64,000 nucleotides of DNA from Sesamum alatum (taxonomy: Eukaryota; Streptophyta; Magnoliopsida; Lamiales; Pedaliaceae). The stretch covers positions 930,001 through 994,000 of the forward strand of contig JACGWO010000003.1 of assembly GCA_034509735.1 (NCBI GenBank), read 5' to 3'. A program made the position numbers and the translations under genes. Positions 11,797 through 23,677 of the stretch are shown in pieces (position 1 is the first letter of the stretch; each line of letters begins with the position of its first letter). The notes below the pieces were generated by a model. It was not told the origin of the DNA and did no database searches. It saw only the letters and a list, made by a program, of their open reading frames with translations.

Positions 11797-11998
11797 AAAT
11801 TTCTTTTTATAATTTATTATTGAGGAATTGCAATTTGGCAGTCATTAATTTGTTTGAGCGAATTATGCTGCTTCTTTAGTTGTTTTTACATCATTGATGC
11901 TTTGTAAGAATTCGTTTTTTACCACCAGAGAGAGCACATACACGAGACTGAGAAAATCAGTATTTACGTTATTTGATAAAACTTATGCATTTATTTTA

Positions 11999-12409
11999 GG
12001 GTAAATTACAACTATTTGACATAATTATAAACACTCATTTGTTGTTTGAAAAATTATAAATATTCCCCTGAGATTTCTAACTGTCTAACAAATAATTAAT
12101 TTTTATCTATTTTTATGGGTGAACACCAAAATACCCTTATGCATTTTATTTAATTTTTAAAATTCTTTGAAATTTTTTGAACTACAATGCCCAGGGAGAG
12201 GTTCTTAAGTTTTTTATACAGAGAAGTTAATAATGCAATTTAGCTCGACTGATTTTTCTATAATTTAACAAAAAATCAAGGGCAAAATGGTCAATTTCGC
12301 ACCTGTGATTAAAAATTACAAACTTTAGGGTAGTATTTGTAATTTTTTAAATAACAAGAGAGTATTTATAATTATACCAAATCTCATAATAAATAGATGT
12401 AATTTACCC
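11999..12409. mobile_element. Mutator-type foldback element with perfect 9-bp TSD
   Basis: The 411-bp element begins GGGTAAATTAC and ends GTAATTTACCC. The inverted arms extend inward through a tttgacataattataaac-like segment. Identical 9-mers TTTATTTTA flank it (11990-11998 and 12410-12418). Terminal inverted repeats with a 9-bp duplication are typical of Mutator-like elements; its size and lack of coding make it a MITE. Confidence 0.8.
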
Positions 12410-12418
12410 TTTATTTTA

Positions 12419-14654
12419 TCCAATATTTTCATCTAAACACACTCAATCCACCACTATTTCCATTTACAAAATAAACAACCCTTGACACAATTCTCTAATC
12501 TAAGTCAGTACTCAACCTCTCTTTCCTCAGACTTTCGGCACACGCCTTAAATTCTTTCTTCTCATCGCGTAAAACCAAGTTGTTGGAACTGCTCAACTAG
12601 TCCACAACGTGTTTGGACAACTCTTTTCAGGAATATTTTCAGAATTGGATTGGGGATTGAACTGATCAAACTATTGAGTCACTAAGTCATTGATCCGACC
12701 GATTAAATCAGATTAAAAAAATCAATTAACCCGGACTCTAATATATATATATATATACATACATAATATACTAATCATTATGTATCAATTAATTAATAAA
12801 AAATATGACAAAAAATAAAAGCAAACTTAAAATAAATACATATGAAAAAACCACCAATATTAACACATGTAAAAAAAAAATTGGATACATGATATTGAAG
12901 AAAAGGAAAGAAAAAAAAAATATTTGCATACGTAATATTGAAGAAGATGGAAGAAAACAAAACGAGATAATAATTACCTTTTAAGATTTGGATAGGAGTT
13001 TAATTTGATTTTAATCAAACAGAGGTAGCAATCGGTGCCTCCATATACTTTTTTTTTTTTAAAAGCCCAAAAAAATTGGAGAAATTAGGAGAAAATGAGA
13101 AATGAGTATATCAAGAAGAAAATGAAGAAAACCCCTTGGAAGTGACTTATTGTCTCACATTGAAAAAGTTTAGAAATTTTATTACTTTAAGGAAAAACTC
13201 AAGTCAAGTTTATTATCCCACATTAAAAAAGAATAAGCAAAGTTTGAACACTTTAGCCTATAAATAAGAAATAACTTAAGTCAAGCTTATTATCCCACAT
13301 TAGAAAAGAATAAGCCAAATATGAATATTTTAGCCCATAAATAAGGAATAGCTTAAGTCAAGTTTATTGTCCCACATTGAAAAATTATAAGCCAAGTTTA
13401 AGTACTTGAAGCTATAAATATGAAAAGGTTTAAATTCAAAAAATATTTACATTTCACTATATTTTTACATTTTTTTTAAAGGAGGTCAAAATCAATTTTG
13501 ACCGGATCATCGGTTTTGAACCGATTGAACTGGCCGGTTTTCAAAACATGGCTTTCCAGCCACACAAATCCTAATAAAAGTCATTCACACTTTGTTCGTG
13601 AACTTATACTTTTAGTTCTATAAGATAGGGATAAACATTTTTAGTCCTATACTTTATGGGATTTTTAAAATAGTTCTAAAATTGAGAAAAACTCGATATA
13701 TTTAGTCCTGTGCTTTGTGTGATTTTTAAAATTATCTCAAAATTGAAAAAACTCGACAAATTTAATCACATAAATCCCGTAAAACATAGAACTAAATGTG
13801 TTTTCCAAATCAAAACATAATGATAGTTTTTCCAAAATCTCACGTTTAGAAGCTTTCTTACATCAAAATTAAAAGATTCATCGACAAGATCGGTTTGGTG
13901 ATAGTTTCTTGTATAAGCTAATTAAGAGTAAAATAGATCAAATGTATGCCTTAATTTGTTGCTGTTGCGATTGTGTTTTAATTTTTTTTAATTTGCTTTA
14001 TGTTGTAAGAAATATAATATTTAATTATGGTTAATTGTCATGGTTCAAAATAAATAATCGCAGTAGAGTCATTGATTATGGTAATGCAAGGGCTATTGGT
14101 CGTAGTTTTTGCAAGTATTTCTAAAATATCTATTATAACTAAGAGCCATGACAAAAATATTTGCAGGCCCATAACCATAGCAAAAATAATTTTCATGGTA
14201 GATACACTAAGTTTTTGTATTGGTTTTTATTTTACCGTGATCAATAAAAGTTATTTACCATGATTCATTCTTCGATCAAATGTAACCAAAAGGCAACTGA
14301 TACTAAAGCAACCACTTCTCAAGTCTGAGAAACAGACACAAGTAGAACTAAAACACGATCATGGAAGAATAACAAGATCTCAGCAGACAGACAAACAGAT
14401 CACAGGTACTTGAAGACAACATTAGACATGGAAACTTACCAAAAGAATTGGGCCAAGAATAAAAGGAACTGACAAAACGACACAAACACACAACTCTAAC
14501 TTCATAATCACACCCCATAAGTCTTTCTCTCTGAGCCCTGGCAAGGGGATGTGATTCAATCGGGCCGAGACAGCAAATCGGGCCTGGAATAATCTCCTTA
14601 TTTCCAGCACTCCTAATAGCAGACATCCATATATATATATGATAGATATCGCGG
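12419..14654. other. Intergenic region with dispersed repeats, 3' flank of dioxygenase
   Basis: No gene. Tandem-like units of about 70 bp recur at 13120-13420 (phrases such as agtcaagtttattgtcccacatt). A 'tttagtcc' repeat block is at about 13590-13800, matching 5971-6130. A second copy of the intron repeat of the membrane-protein gene is at about 14015-14285. The last 300 bases are downstream of the frame-restored stop of the dioxygenase and probably include its 3' UTR. Confidence 0.45.
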
Positions 14655-17029
14655 TCACTGAATCTTGATCGCGTTGAGGAAATTCTTCCCTCTCCAAGAT
14701 CATTCTTGGCAATGAAGTTGAGAAAATCCTTGAAACTGCTATCTCTGTATCCATTCGGGTGATCTTCATCCACCATCTCCGGGGCTGCTTCCATTTTCAC
14801 ATCCATCCCCAAGCTATGCAGGCCCGCAACCGAAATCCTCGTACGCTCGCTGTTAACTGTCACCTTGTGGACAACACTTTTGTACCTCCCGTTGCTCAGT
14901 ACTTCCAGCTGATCCCCAACGTTGACCTGGAGGGCGCCTGGAATAAATGGAACAGCTTTCCAGGATTTGTCCCTGGAATCAAGAATTTGGAGGCCCGACA
15001 GGTTCTGGAGGACTACCGTCAAGCAACTGTAATCAGAATGGGGCGGCAGGCCGAGTGCCAGTTCCGGCTGTGGGCACGGCGGGTAGCAGTTGACAGCCAT
15101 CACTTGCATCCCGTCGTCCAGTTTGCTGCTCAAGTAGGACGGCCCGAGCCCGAGACTCTCCATTACCAGCCCCACAATTTTGCCGGCGAGTTCTTGCACT
15201 GCCACAACGTATTCTCCCATTTTCTCCCTGTCATTCAAACATTAGGGGATACTAATAATGAATTTTCTTGAAATCTAGTACAAAATTGTGCAGATAATTG
15301 TCGGAAAAAAGCAAGAAACCCCCATGTGATATTGCAAATGAGCAAATTATTCCTCTATGAAAAAATAAATAGCAATTTACTCCCTTGTGTTTCTAAAAAT
15401 GAGCAATTTACCCTCCTGTGTTTTTCAAACTGAAGCAATTTACCTCCTTGTCTATGGGGGGTAAATTGCTTCATTTTTGAAAAATATAGGGGGGTAAATT
15501 ACTATTTTTTTTCATGGGGGGTAATTTGCTCATTTACAATATCACAAAGTGTAAATTGTATTAAACCCGATAATTGTTGTTATATTTGTGTTGATCAGGT
15601 GATAAAAACTATAATTAGGAGCCATAGAATCTGCACTTGTTTGTCAAGACTGAGCTGATATACAAAATAAGCACAACCCCTTGTAATAATTTGGTAAGCA
15701 TACTAGAATATTTCCATTTTTTCTGTATGGATAAGGATGGCATTAGTTGTCCAATTCATTTATGTGTATTTTCTGTTGTATTATTGATACTTCTGAGTAT
15801 TTTGTACATTCTGAAATATGGAATTCAGACTACAAATTGAGAATAAGGAGACAAGGACAACATGGGATGACGACCTAGTACCTCAAATTGAGGTACGTCC
15901 AGGGGCGATGGCTGCGTATTTTACTCTATTCATCGGGAAGGGAAAGAGGTTGTAGACCAATAAATGCTAACAAACGGCAGATACATTGTAAAAACAGTTG
16001 GAAAATCTCGGTAAATTCTAACTCAAATCAGGTTTGGTCGAACTTGAACCAATTATATAGCAAGTGCAATATACTTGCTATATATTTGTTATACGATTGA
16101 GGGAAAGTGACCAATTATATAACACCTGCTTTGTGATTGGTTTGGTTCGATCAAACTAGATCAGGTAAGAATATCCGAAAACCTCGTGCATGACAAGAAA
16201 ATTAAGGATGTTTCAAGAACTGAGTATATACCTGTAATCATGTGGGTTATCAGGCCACAAGCCGATCCAGTCCTTGAGGGGATGTGCGTAGTGTTTGAGA
16301 AAGACCCTCCAGAACTGGACCTTGTCGACACCGTCTCTTACGCTCGTGCCGTATCGGACGGGAGTATGCACATCACTCGACATGAACTTTGCCTTAGCCG
16401 AATTGGGCAGTTTGAAGAAATCGGCAGCAGCCGACAGAGCTCCGTCGAGTGTTTGCTGGGATATCCCATGATTTATGACCTAAATATGTACATCCAGTAT
16501 TGTTGGAACTGGTGTTATATCTAGTACGCATTTCATTTAATATTTACATATATATACTCGCCACAGGTATAAAATATTTGTAATAGAAGATCCAGACTGT
16601 CAAGAACCAAAAATCGCAAGTGTCCATATTATTTTTTTCCTAACGAACTTTCTAAAGTTCTATTTTTTTTGTCGGACATACGTGCATTGTTCCTAACGTG
16701 CATATAATCGACTGGAGCACGCTATGCAGGACACGTGCGCACATACTAATTTCAAAAAACAAAATGTTTGTGCTTACTTGAAAGAAGCCGTAGCAACGAC
16801 AAGCATTGGCAATCTCTTGAATGATGATCGACCTTCTGGTGGGATCATCGGACATACCGTCCAAGTTGATGAGCGGCACATCTGCCAGCTTTGAGTCCGA
16901 GCCGGCCCTAAGCGAAGGTTGCACTTTGTAACACTCGGGAACGTATGAGAAACGTCTCTCTTGTGCGGTTTTGCCTATCGGAAAAGAGCTGGAACTCTCA
17001 TTCTTTTCCCCCATCTTTAGCCCTTTCAA
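14655..17029 (-). CDS. 2-oxoglutarate/Fe(II)-dependent dioxygenase, apparent 1-nt deletion near C-terminus
   Basis: Exons: 16778-17029 (84 codons), 16232-16479 and 14655-15227; both introns are GT-AG. The N-terminal DIOX_N region includes VPLINLDGM (51-59), CYGFFQ (79-84) and VINHGIS. The catalytic part has the NCYPPCPQPEL segment, HSD with Fe ligands H230 and D232, the distal ligand H287 in VVHKV, and RIS (297-299) for 2-oxoglutarate. All ligands are present. These enzymes hydroxylate or desaturate plant metabolites in the cytosol; the substrate cannot be told, and the sequence is most like the DOXC-class, DMR6/SRG1-like group. In the last exon the frame breaks at about 14681-14684: as it stands it runs on to 14348 through unrelated residues, while a frame shifted by one base gives the family-like ending NFLNAIKIQ and a stop at 14655, about 357 residues. 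The start at 17029 has an alternative Met at 17014. Confidence 0.85.
15302..15568. mobile_element. Foldback element with 9-bp TSD, copy 2 (in dioxygenase intron 2)
   Basis: A 267-bp palindromic element with the same repeated phrase (gagcaatttaccctcctgtg and its inverse ggggtaaattgcttc) as the element at 9575-9873, in opposite orientation. The 9-mer GATAATTGT flanks it exactly (15293-15301 and 15569-15577). It lies in intron 2 of the dioxygenase gene, starting 74 bp upstream of the last exon on the coding strand. Confidence 0.8.
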
Positions 17030-17090
17030 ATGAAACTACAAGTTAATTAGTTTCTAAATTGGTAGAGAGCTGCAACAGCAAATGAGTAGT

Positions 17091-17097
17091 ATTTATA
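17091..17097 (-). promoter_or_regulatory. Candidate TATA box of the dioxygenase gene
   Basis: TATAAAT on the minus strand, 62 bp before the ATG at 17029. This would leave a 5' UTR of roughly 30 nt. Position and sequence fit a plant core promoter. Not otherwise confirmed. Confidence 0.45.
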
Positions 17098-19610
17098 ATT
17101 GAGGATGTGAGATAGGACATGCAATTCTAAGTATGAGGACTACAATGATAAAAGAACATTACATTTTGAGACGTATTCACTAATAATACATACCAGAATC
17201 TACTGAGATCCACTGTATTTATTCAGACATTTGATACTATGTTCATACATACATTAGCTGAGAGTCATCGAGAAATAAACACTTTGAGCTTTTCGGCGTT
17301 TAATGTTGACTTCATCCCAAAATGGCACCAATTAAATGCACGAGTCCGTCCATGCACAGACCCTGAGAACAGCACAGCACGCATACTCCCGATTTATATG
17401 TGATGATATCAGTAGCAACGGGAGCGTATGGTATTATATAATTTTTTATACTGAATTTTATTCAAGGTTTATGCACAGAAGCCCCCCCTTTGTTTGTCTG
17501 GATCGGTCCAGGTTCATATAGGTGAAGACAAATTGCACTTTTGTGAGGATCTTAAGGTGGTCTGCTCCTGGCTATTCTTAAAAAGGGGTTTGTTACTAAT
17601 TTTGCAACATTCCAAATTGATGACAGTACTATTTCATGGTTTTCAGGCCACCGTGACCTCAACACATTAATGTCTAAGCTAACTTTTTCTGATTTTGATT
17701 GTTATTTTTCCACGTATTCTAAATCAGCGTACATGGACAGTATTATTACAAACTTAATTAAATCACTAAGACAGCCCGGTATTCTTGAATTTATGACAAT
17801 GCAGTGTGCCACTGCCTTTTGCATCGGATGCAAATGAGAAACTTAAGTGAGATAAATACCCAAAACAAGGCGTAGTTTAATGAGAACAAAATCGTAAAAT
17901 TCCCACAAAAACAGACAATACGGCTAATTCCAACCGTATCAGTCTCCGTGATCAGCACTGATATATAATTTACCGGAGAAAGATAAAATTATTGCCTTTT
18001 AACCCGAATTTTCCTTAAAAGCTAACAATTTACAGACAATTTAACAAGAATTAATTGAGGTTTCATGATGCAAATGTTCACTAAAGCAGGCCAGTTCACA
18101 TTATAAATTCCTCGTACCTAGTATTAATTTAGTAATATTGATGCCAAGTGATCAGTACTCTTTACTTTTTTGAGGCAGCAGGTTATCTAATTTCTTGCAT
18201 AGCTTTTCTATGCTCAGTAGTTATAATTAGGGTTCATATATATATATATATATATATATACATTTCCTCAACAATTAATCAAATGATGGTAAATATTAGA
18301 TTCATACATTAATTCATCCAATATGCACTTCTTCATTCGGTGCTAGAGCAGATCTCATCATGGAAACAGATGAATATGTACACGACTGTTAATATTTCAT
18401 CGTCGACTTAAAGGGAAAATTATTACGATTAAAACTACATTAGTCAACAATTGTGATAATATATTACATTTGACAATATCAATCAACATTTTTTTCCGAC
18501 CTTAAATATATGTCTGGATCAGACCTAGGTAATGTCATACTACTATTTCATTAATAAGATTTTAGAGCTATGCTGCTCTTTACATTTAATTTGTATTTGC
18601 CAAAAAAGACCTTTTGCGGCGTGCTTGCATAATTAGTTTAAAAGCGCTCTGTCGTTTATTCAGGACACGTTGCTGACGTTCACTGGTGTTCATCGGCCTT
18701 CACGTGTAACTTAATTAGTCGCAAATGCAACAAATTCTTCTTCTCGTGATAATTTATCTTACGCACTTCAAATGGCCATAAAAAAACAAACAAATAAATA
18801 AATTAATGGGACTGGCATTTATCCCATTAACTCAAGGCATGCATAAGAATTAGAACAATTTTTTTTTTTTCAAAAAAAAAAAAAAACACAGGAGACATAG
18901 AGACTAGAAAAGTTGTTTTGAGTTTTTCCCCCCAACTAAATAAAATTAGCTGGTCTCTTGACAAGAATGCAATGAGCAGTTGGAGTATCTTAAGGATGAG
19001 ACGTAGACTAAAGGCCCCGTTTATTTTGTGATATAAATTATTTGGGCGACATAAATAATAACAAAAAGTCATGTATTAATTATATTATGTTTCAACCCAA
19101 ACAATAATTCGTATTGGATTCTTGAATTAAAAACGAATCTCCATAATACATAATAAACACCTTACTTGGATATATTATTTTGACTACACAATCTAATGGA
19201 AAGTAACCTAATATTGTTATATATGCATTCTTCTTGAAAAATACATCAGTACTTGCAAGTGTAGCATCAACTTCACTGCAGTTAATATGTTCCATATGCC
19301 TAAAATTCATGAACAGAAACATAAATATTAATGTGTTTTTAGGGAAAAAAAATTATCAAGTGCAAAGATCTTGAGAGGGAAAAATATAAAGTTTGGTTCA
19401 GAAAGCTAAGGTTCTTAAGCGAACTATTCAATTCAGCTAAGGTTTAATATGATGTGTTTTTCGTTTACTTCTATGTAATATATAGAAGTGGGATAAAAAA
19501 GTGTCATTATCTAATGGCTTATTTATTTTATATAATTATTTGAAGTGATATCTCGCCAAATTCTCAAAATTAAATGCCCCCCTTGTGTGGGTGTATTTTT
19601 TGTTTTATTG

Positions 19611-19657
<47 letters not shown>

Positions 19658-20099
19658 TAATGATGAAATATAAACACTCACAAAGTTGTGTACATGAAAG
19701 GTATATTAGTAATTATACCCAAGAAGGCCCAACACCATTACAAGACGTGGGATAGCCCAGTCCCATCTATTGAAATGGGATTAAGAATCATATGAATAAT
19801 AGCTATAGTGGCGGGCCTCTTCAACAATCACAGGCTTGGATATTTCAAAATAAACTTGGGACTAGCTTGGATTGGACTATCAATACTTAACCCTACAAAG
19901 CATACATTTACTTTTGTAGTTCGAAAAAGTGGTAGATTGAGTCCGATTGGATAAAAAATAATTGGATAGAATAATTACATAAGTTGTGTTTGATGTCGTA
20001 AATATTGGTTTAGTACTGTGAATTTTACATATATAAAGTGGGTTGTTTTTTATGTTGTAGGATAATTGATGAGTTTTAAGCATGAATTTTCCAATTACC
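17098..20099. other. AT-rich intergenic region with microsatellites
   Basis: No supported gene on either strand. The part next to 17100 is the promoter region of the dioxygenase. A (TA)n run is at 18237-18260 and an (ATT)n run of about 15 units at 19612-19657. Poly(A)/poly(T) tracts are at 18859-18888. The stretch 19730-19900 is a little richer in GC and could be a decayed repeat. Confidence 0.4.
19612..19657. repeat. (ATT)n microsatellite
   Basis: About 15 uninterrupted ATT/TTA units. Likely to be length-polymorphic. Confidence 0.9.
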
Positions 20100-20990
20100 C
20101 TTTTCGTTATTTTTTCAAATATTTGATACTTTAAATATCAACAAGTACAACGACTATATGCATTTGGGATTCAGGGCAAATGTGAACATGGTAATCTGTG
20201 TTCCTCGTGGGAAATTGGATCCTGTTGATCGGAAGGCAGTTTTTGACGTTGGCGCGAAGACCTCTGGTTCATTCATTTGCAAGGATGTGTCGTGAATGTA
20301 TCAGTTGCAAGACCACTCGTTCATTCAGAAACCCGTACACGAATATATGTTCCATCTAAAGCACCTAGTCACCCTTACATCACGTTCATAACTAAACTAT
20401 CAAACAATGCGATAACAAGTCTCAAAATACAGAGTATAGAGTACAAATATATTATTTAACTACGATTACCTTGAACAATCTCCATCTTGGACAAGTGCTA
20501 TCTTTTCATAGCGGTAGGGCTAACGAGTAGTTTTGAATGTAGTTTCAAGACAACTTCCACTACGACATAAATTGAATTGTGTGTCCACTGTTGAAATGTT
20601 TACTAATAGTGCGTCGACTACGGTTGCAATGACTAACAATGTATCCACTGTGGCTGAAATTGAATTGTACAACTCTATTTTTCGTGTGATGAGCAAGCAC
20701 CATTAGGAAGGTAGCAACCTGCTCCTTCACTGCGTACTGTGTAGTCTTCCCAAATAGCATAAACGATCAAATACATCTATAGTCATTCGCAGATTATTCA
20801 GACAATCGACGTTGTTAAGACTTGTCAACGTTCGAGTCATTTTTACTTGTTCAGGGATTCTACTCTTAAGGGTATATCACAAAAGTTTTCTTACGTTCCT
20901 AACAAGATTCGGCATAATAGAACGACAATAAAAATTTAAGATAAAAAAAATGCAACTTCTTGCCCAAAAAATCTTGCAACATAGATTATG
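20100..20990 (-). pseudogene. PIF/Harbinger transposase (ALP1-like nuclease) remnant
   Basis: The minus strand reads, with stops and frame changes, a recognisable Harbinger-type nuclease. From the N-terminal side: SRIPEQVKMTRTL then NNLRMTIDVFDRLC (about 20770-20870), then AVKEQVATFLMVLAHHTKNR followed by VVQFNFSHSG (20655-20740), STCPRWRLF (about 20470-20500) and the catalytic-region phrase LGALDGTYIRVRV (about 20325-20370). This order is that of the plant ALP1-like/DDE_Tnp_4 family with its DUF8040 N-terminal part. Several stops (for example before HLSK) and a short duplication near 20620-20650 show it is dead. No clear terminal inverted repeats were found. Confidence 0.72.
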
Positions 20991-21713
20991 TGAATTCATC
21001 ATTGGTCATTTCCATCCTCATCAAAACTCGTTCAAACTAAATCATTCCAAATTGTTTCTGATAAAAAAAAAGAAAAGACATACAGTCAATACGGCGTCAT
21101 CTGATATGGCAAAAACTTTAGGTACACATAATCAAGCACAAAAAAAAAAAAATCCTTATAATTACAGAATTCATACAAACATACGATTATAATAACACTA
21201 TAAAATTTACCTCTGGTTAAAGTACACTTGAACTAAATTCAACTGCTTTAACCCAACTACTTCCACTACCTTCCATGGTTGTATTCACCAGGAGGAATCG
21301 AGAGCAAATACGGTGACAAATAGATTGCGCTTTGAATGCGACTAAATAGAGGTCAAATTCAACTTCTCAGACAAACAAGCGCGAGAGAATAAAGACGCCT
21401 GAGCCCTATTCCGAATTAAAGCTCCGAATTTTGTGACAAATTAGGCATTCAGGAGGTGAATTAGAACAGAGGAAAACCCGTGATTGACCAGCCGGGTCGA
21501 CAGGGAGAATTCCCTAAGTCGATTTTCAAATAGCTGGGTTTTTTATTTTAAGAAAATGGGGATTTTGATTTCAGATAGCAAGGATTTTGATTTTGTGGGT
21601 TAAGGCAAGATTTGAGCCCCTATCCTACCTTATTTAACAAAGTAAACCACCCCAAAATTATAAATTTAGCGACAAAAAAAATTCAAGTGACAAATTTAAT
21701 ATTGTCACTAATA
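20991..21713. other. Flank of the Harbinger remnant
   Basis: Moderately GC-rich around 21260-21500, unlike the neighbourhood. A 19-codon minus-strand ORF (21217-21276) begins at an ACCATGG context, reads MEGSGSSWVKAVEF and stops just before a GTAAAT donor-like site. It could be the start of a second Harbinger ORF or of an old gene. Not decided. Confidence 0.3.
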
Positions 21714-22506
21714 CTTTTTTTTTAAAGAAAGATCACTTGTATTACTCAAACAACTACTTTAGAATACAATAGATCCATCAGAGGATTTGGAAGAAAACCT
21801 TCCTCAATAACTTGCTGCACATGACAGGGCAAGCGAAGTGCTATAGAATTAGCAGATTTCCTAAGTCTATAGAAATACACATTACCCACGGGAGAAAGCA
21901 AACTCGTGATATCTTCGATCGGGCAAACAACCTCAAACCTGATTTATTGAGTAGCAACTCCAACACCCATCGATAGTGGCTCTGGACAAGGATTCGACGC
22001 TGTTGTTGTTCCACAATCATTTCCACAGCTCGCCGTGCAGCAAGGGCATGCGATGCATCACTAACATCCTAACAGAACTGCACACGCCAGTGAATGCAGC
22101 TTCTAATGTTATCCCTGATCACTATTGCCACGCCCCCCCTCCTGGATCGAAGCAAAACCCCACAAAATTAACTGCCCACCAGTCAGTCGTCGGCCGTTTC
22201 CATCTCGCAAGCACGTCAACTGCAGTGGAAGGACGAATATTTTGTGCATTCGCTTCCCAAAAGGCCTACAAGAAATGCTTCGAGTCATGAACCACCTCGA
22301 AGGGGGTCTTGTGAACGTCCTCATGCAACAACCGGTTCCATTGACCCCAAATCTGCCAGGCCAATAAAAGCGCATGGCAAAAGGCTTCCTGATTCAAATG
22401 CTCAGCAAGTAGTTTGCACCATGACTCCGCTGACTCCTCCCATTTGGCAACAACGCTCCAAGGAATCTCTAATAGCACCCAACATTGTCTGGAGTAGGGA
22501 CATAAC
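21714..22506 (-). pseudogene. LINE (non-LTR retrotransposon) 3' end with RNase H-like remnant
   Basis: The minus strand has a stretch (22613 down to 22266) whose part below 22506 reads WVLLEIPWSVVAKWEE and FCHALLLAWQIWGQWNRLL, like the region before RNase H in plant LINEs (the W-x-IW-x-x-RN pattern). Further on are CFDPGGGAW and a tail LRKSANSIALRL ... EEGFLPNPLMDLL typical of the end of the LINE RNase H domain. Several frameshifts and stops break it. It ends in an A-run (21714-21723, T-run on the plus strand), the poly(A) tail expected of a LINE. The E' LTR at 22507 interrupts the upstream side. Confidence 0.6.
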
Positions 22507-23677
22507 TGAAGGACAAGCGGATCCGCGCGGGAGTGCAAGCGGAAACGAGAAACTGAGATAATGCGATATTTAAAACAAACATCATCATACAATGATCTCA
22601 AGGGGTGTACCATTGGGTGCTCAACCGAGCGTTTGATGTAGGATATGATAATTAAGAAGGACTATATAATATAAAGCACATAGATAAAGCAAAGAGAACG
22701 ACAAAATAAAAAACCTAATATTACCTTTGTAGTAATTACTACTGCACCGCTACAAGCGTTGTTCCCACGGCCAGAAACTTTCACCGAGATTCAAAGTTAT
22801 GAATCCTCTAACGTAGTCCACACCACACTGGGAGAAGCCACGTTTTTCTTGCTAGAGAAAACGGACCTAGAAGATGAGATTAAAAAGGGATCACACTATC
22901 GAATTAGTATTTCTTCTTAATTTTTCTTTGTTCTTCAACTGATCCTAGATCGATGAAGCAACAAAGAGGGATATTGGATAAGTAGAGAGGGGCCAAAAAT
23001 TTAGGAGAGAATGTAGAGAGTGTTTTCTTCTTTTTCCTAAAAAAATATGAATTATGAATCTCTTGCATTTGATGATTTTATATATACACATATATACATT
23101 ATTAATGTGATTATTGGAATATGTCTAGGTTCATCCAAGGATGTCTAGATACATTCCAATAAATCTCCATTAATCTGCAATCAAGTCGACCATTTTACAA
23201 GATATGATTTAATCATACCAAGAGACAGACGACTTTATTGGGGTTGATTTGTCTCTTTCCAAAAGAGACAAGTCAACTTGTTATCAAAAGGCCTCATGGC
23301 CGATTTTACGCTTCAATAAAAAAAAATTCGGCCCTCCTTGTTTTAGAAGAAGTCCAACTTCTTCTAATTCCAAAAGTGAAATTAAAATCTCTCTTGGGCC
23401 AAGATTTAATGGACCGGATTTTATTGTAATCCAATTACAAAAGCCCAAGAATTAAATTCCATTTAATTCAAGGTCCAATTAAATAATGCCCATTAATATT
23501 TTCATTCAATTAAAAGATCTAAGCTTTAAATCTCTACTTAATCGATAAATTCTATTTATCGATAAATTGAGGCCCGATACAATATCGCCGCCCATCCAAT
23601 GGACTATCTTATAAATAATCCAATTACTTATCATCATCTGAAATTGACTCCAAGTCATTTCCTTCACCTCCTCGGTG
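22507..23677 (-). mobile_element. E-family copia LTR (E'), truncated
   Basis: The LTR 3' end (minus strand) is at 22507 with the CA terminus, next to the phrase CGGATCCGCTTGTCCTTCA. It matches solo LTR E (51858 onward) and E'' (62915 onward). The terminal hairpin lies at about 22597-22617. The LTR breaks off at 23677 after ctcggtg, where E continues into gatttgtgtg, and joins the gag of element G. About 1.17 kb of a 2.1-kb LTR remain. The missing half was lost in a deletion. Confidence 0.8.

Noticed and set aside
14759..15271. A 170-codon plus-strand ORF.
   Set aside because: It is antisense to the conserved last exon of the dioxygenase; the minus strand has the catalytic residues.
16186..16524. 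A 112-codon plus-strand ORF.
   Set aside because: Antisense to dioxygenase exon 2, which has correct splice sites and homology.
22125..22561. Plus-strand ORFs of 80-105 codons.
   Set aside because: Antisense to the LINE RNase H-like remnant and the E' LTR; composition and context fit the minus strand.
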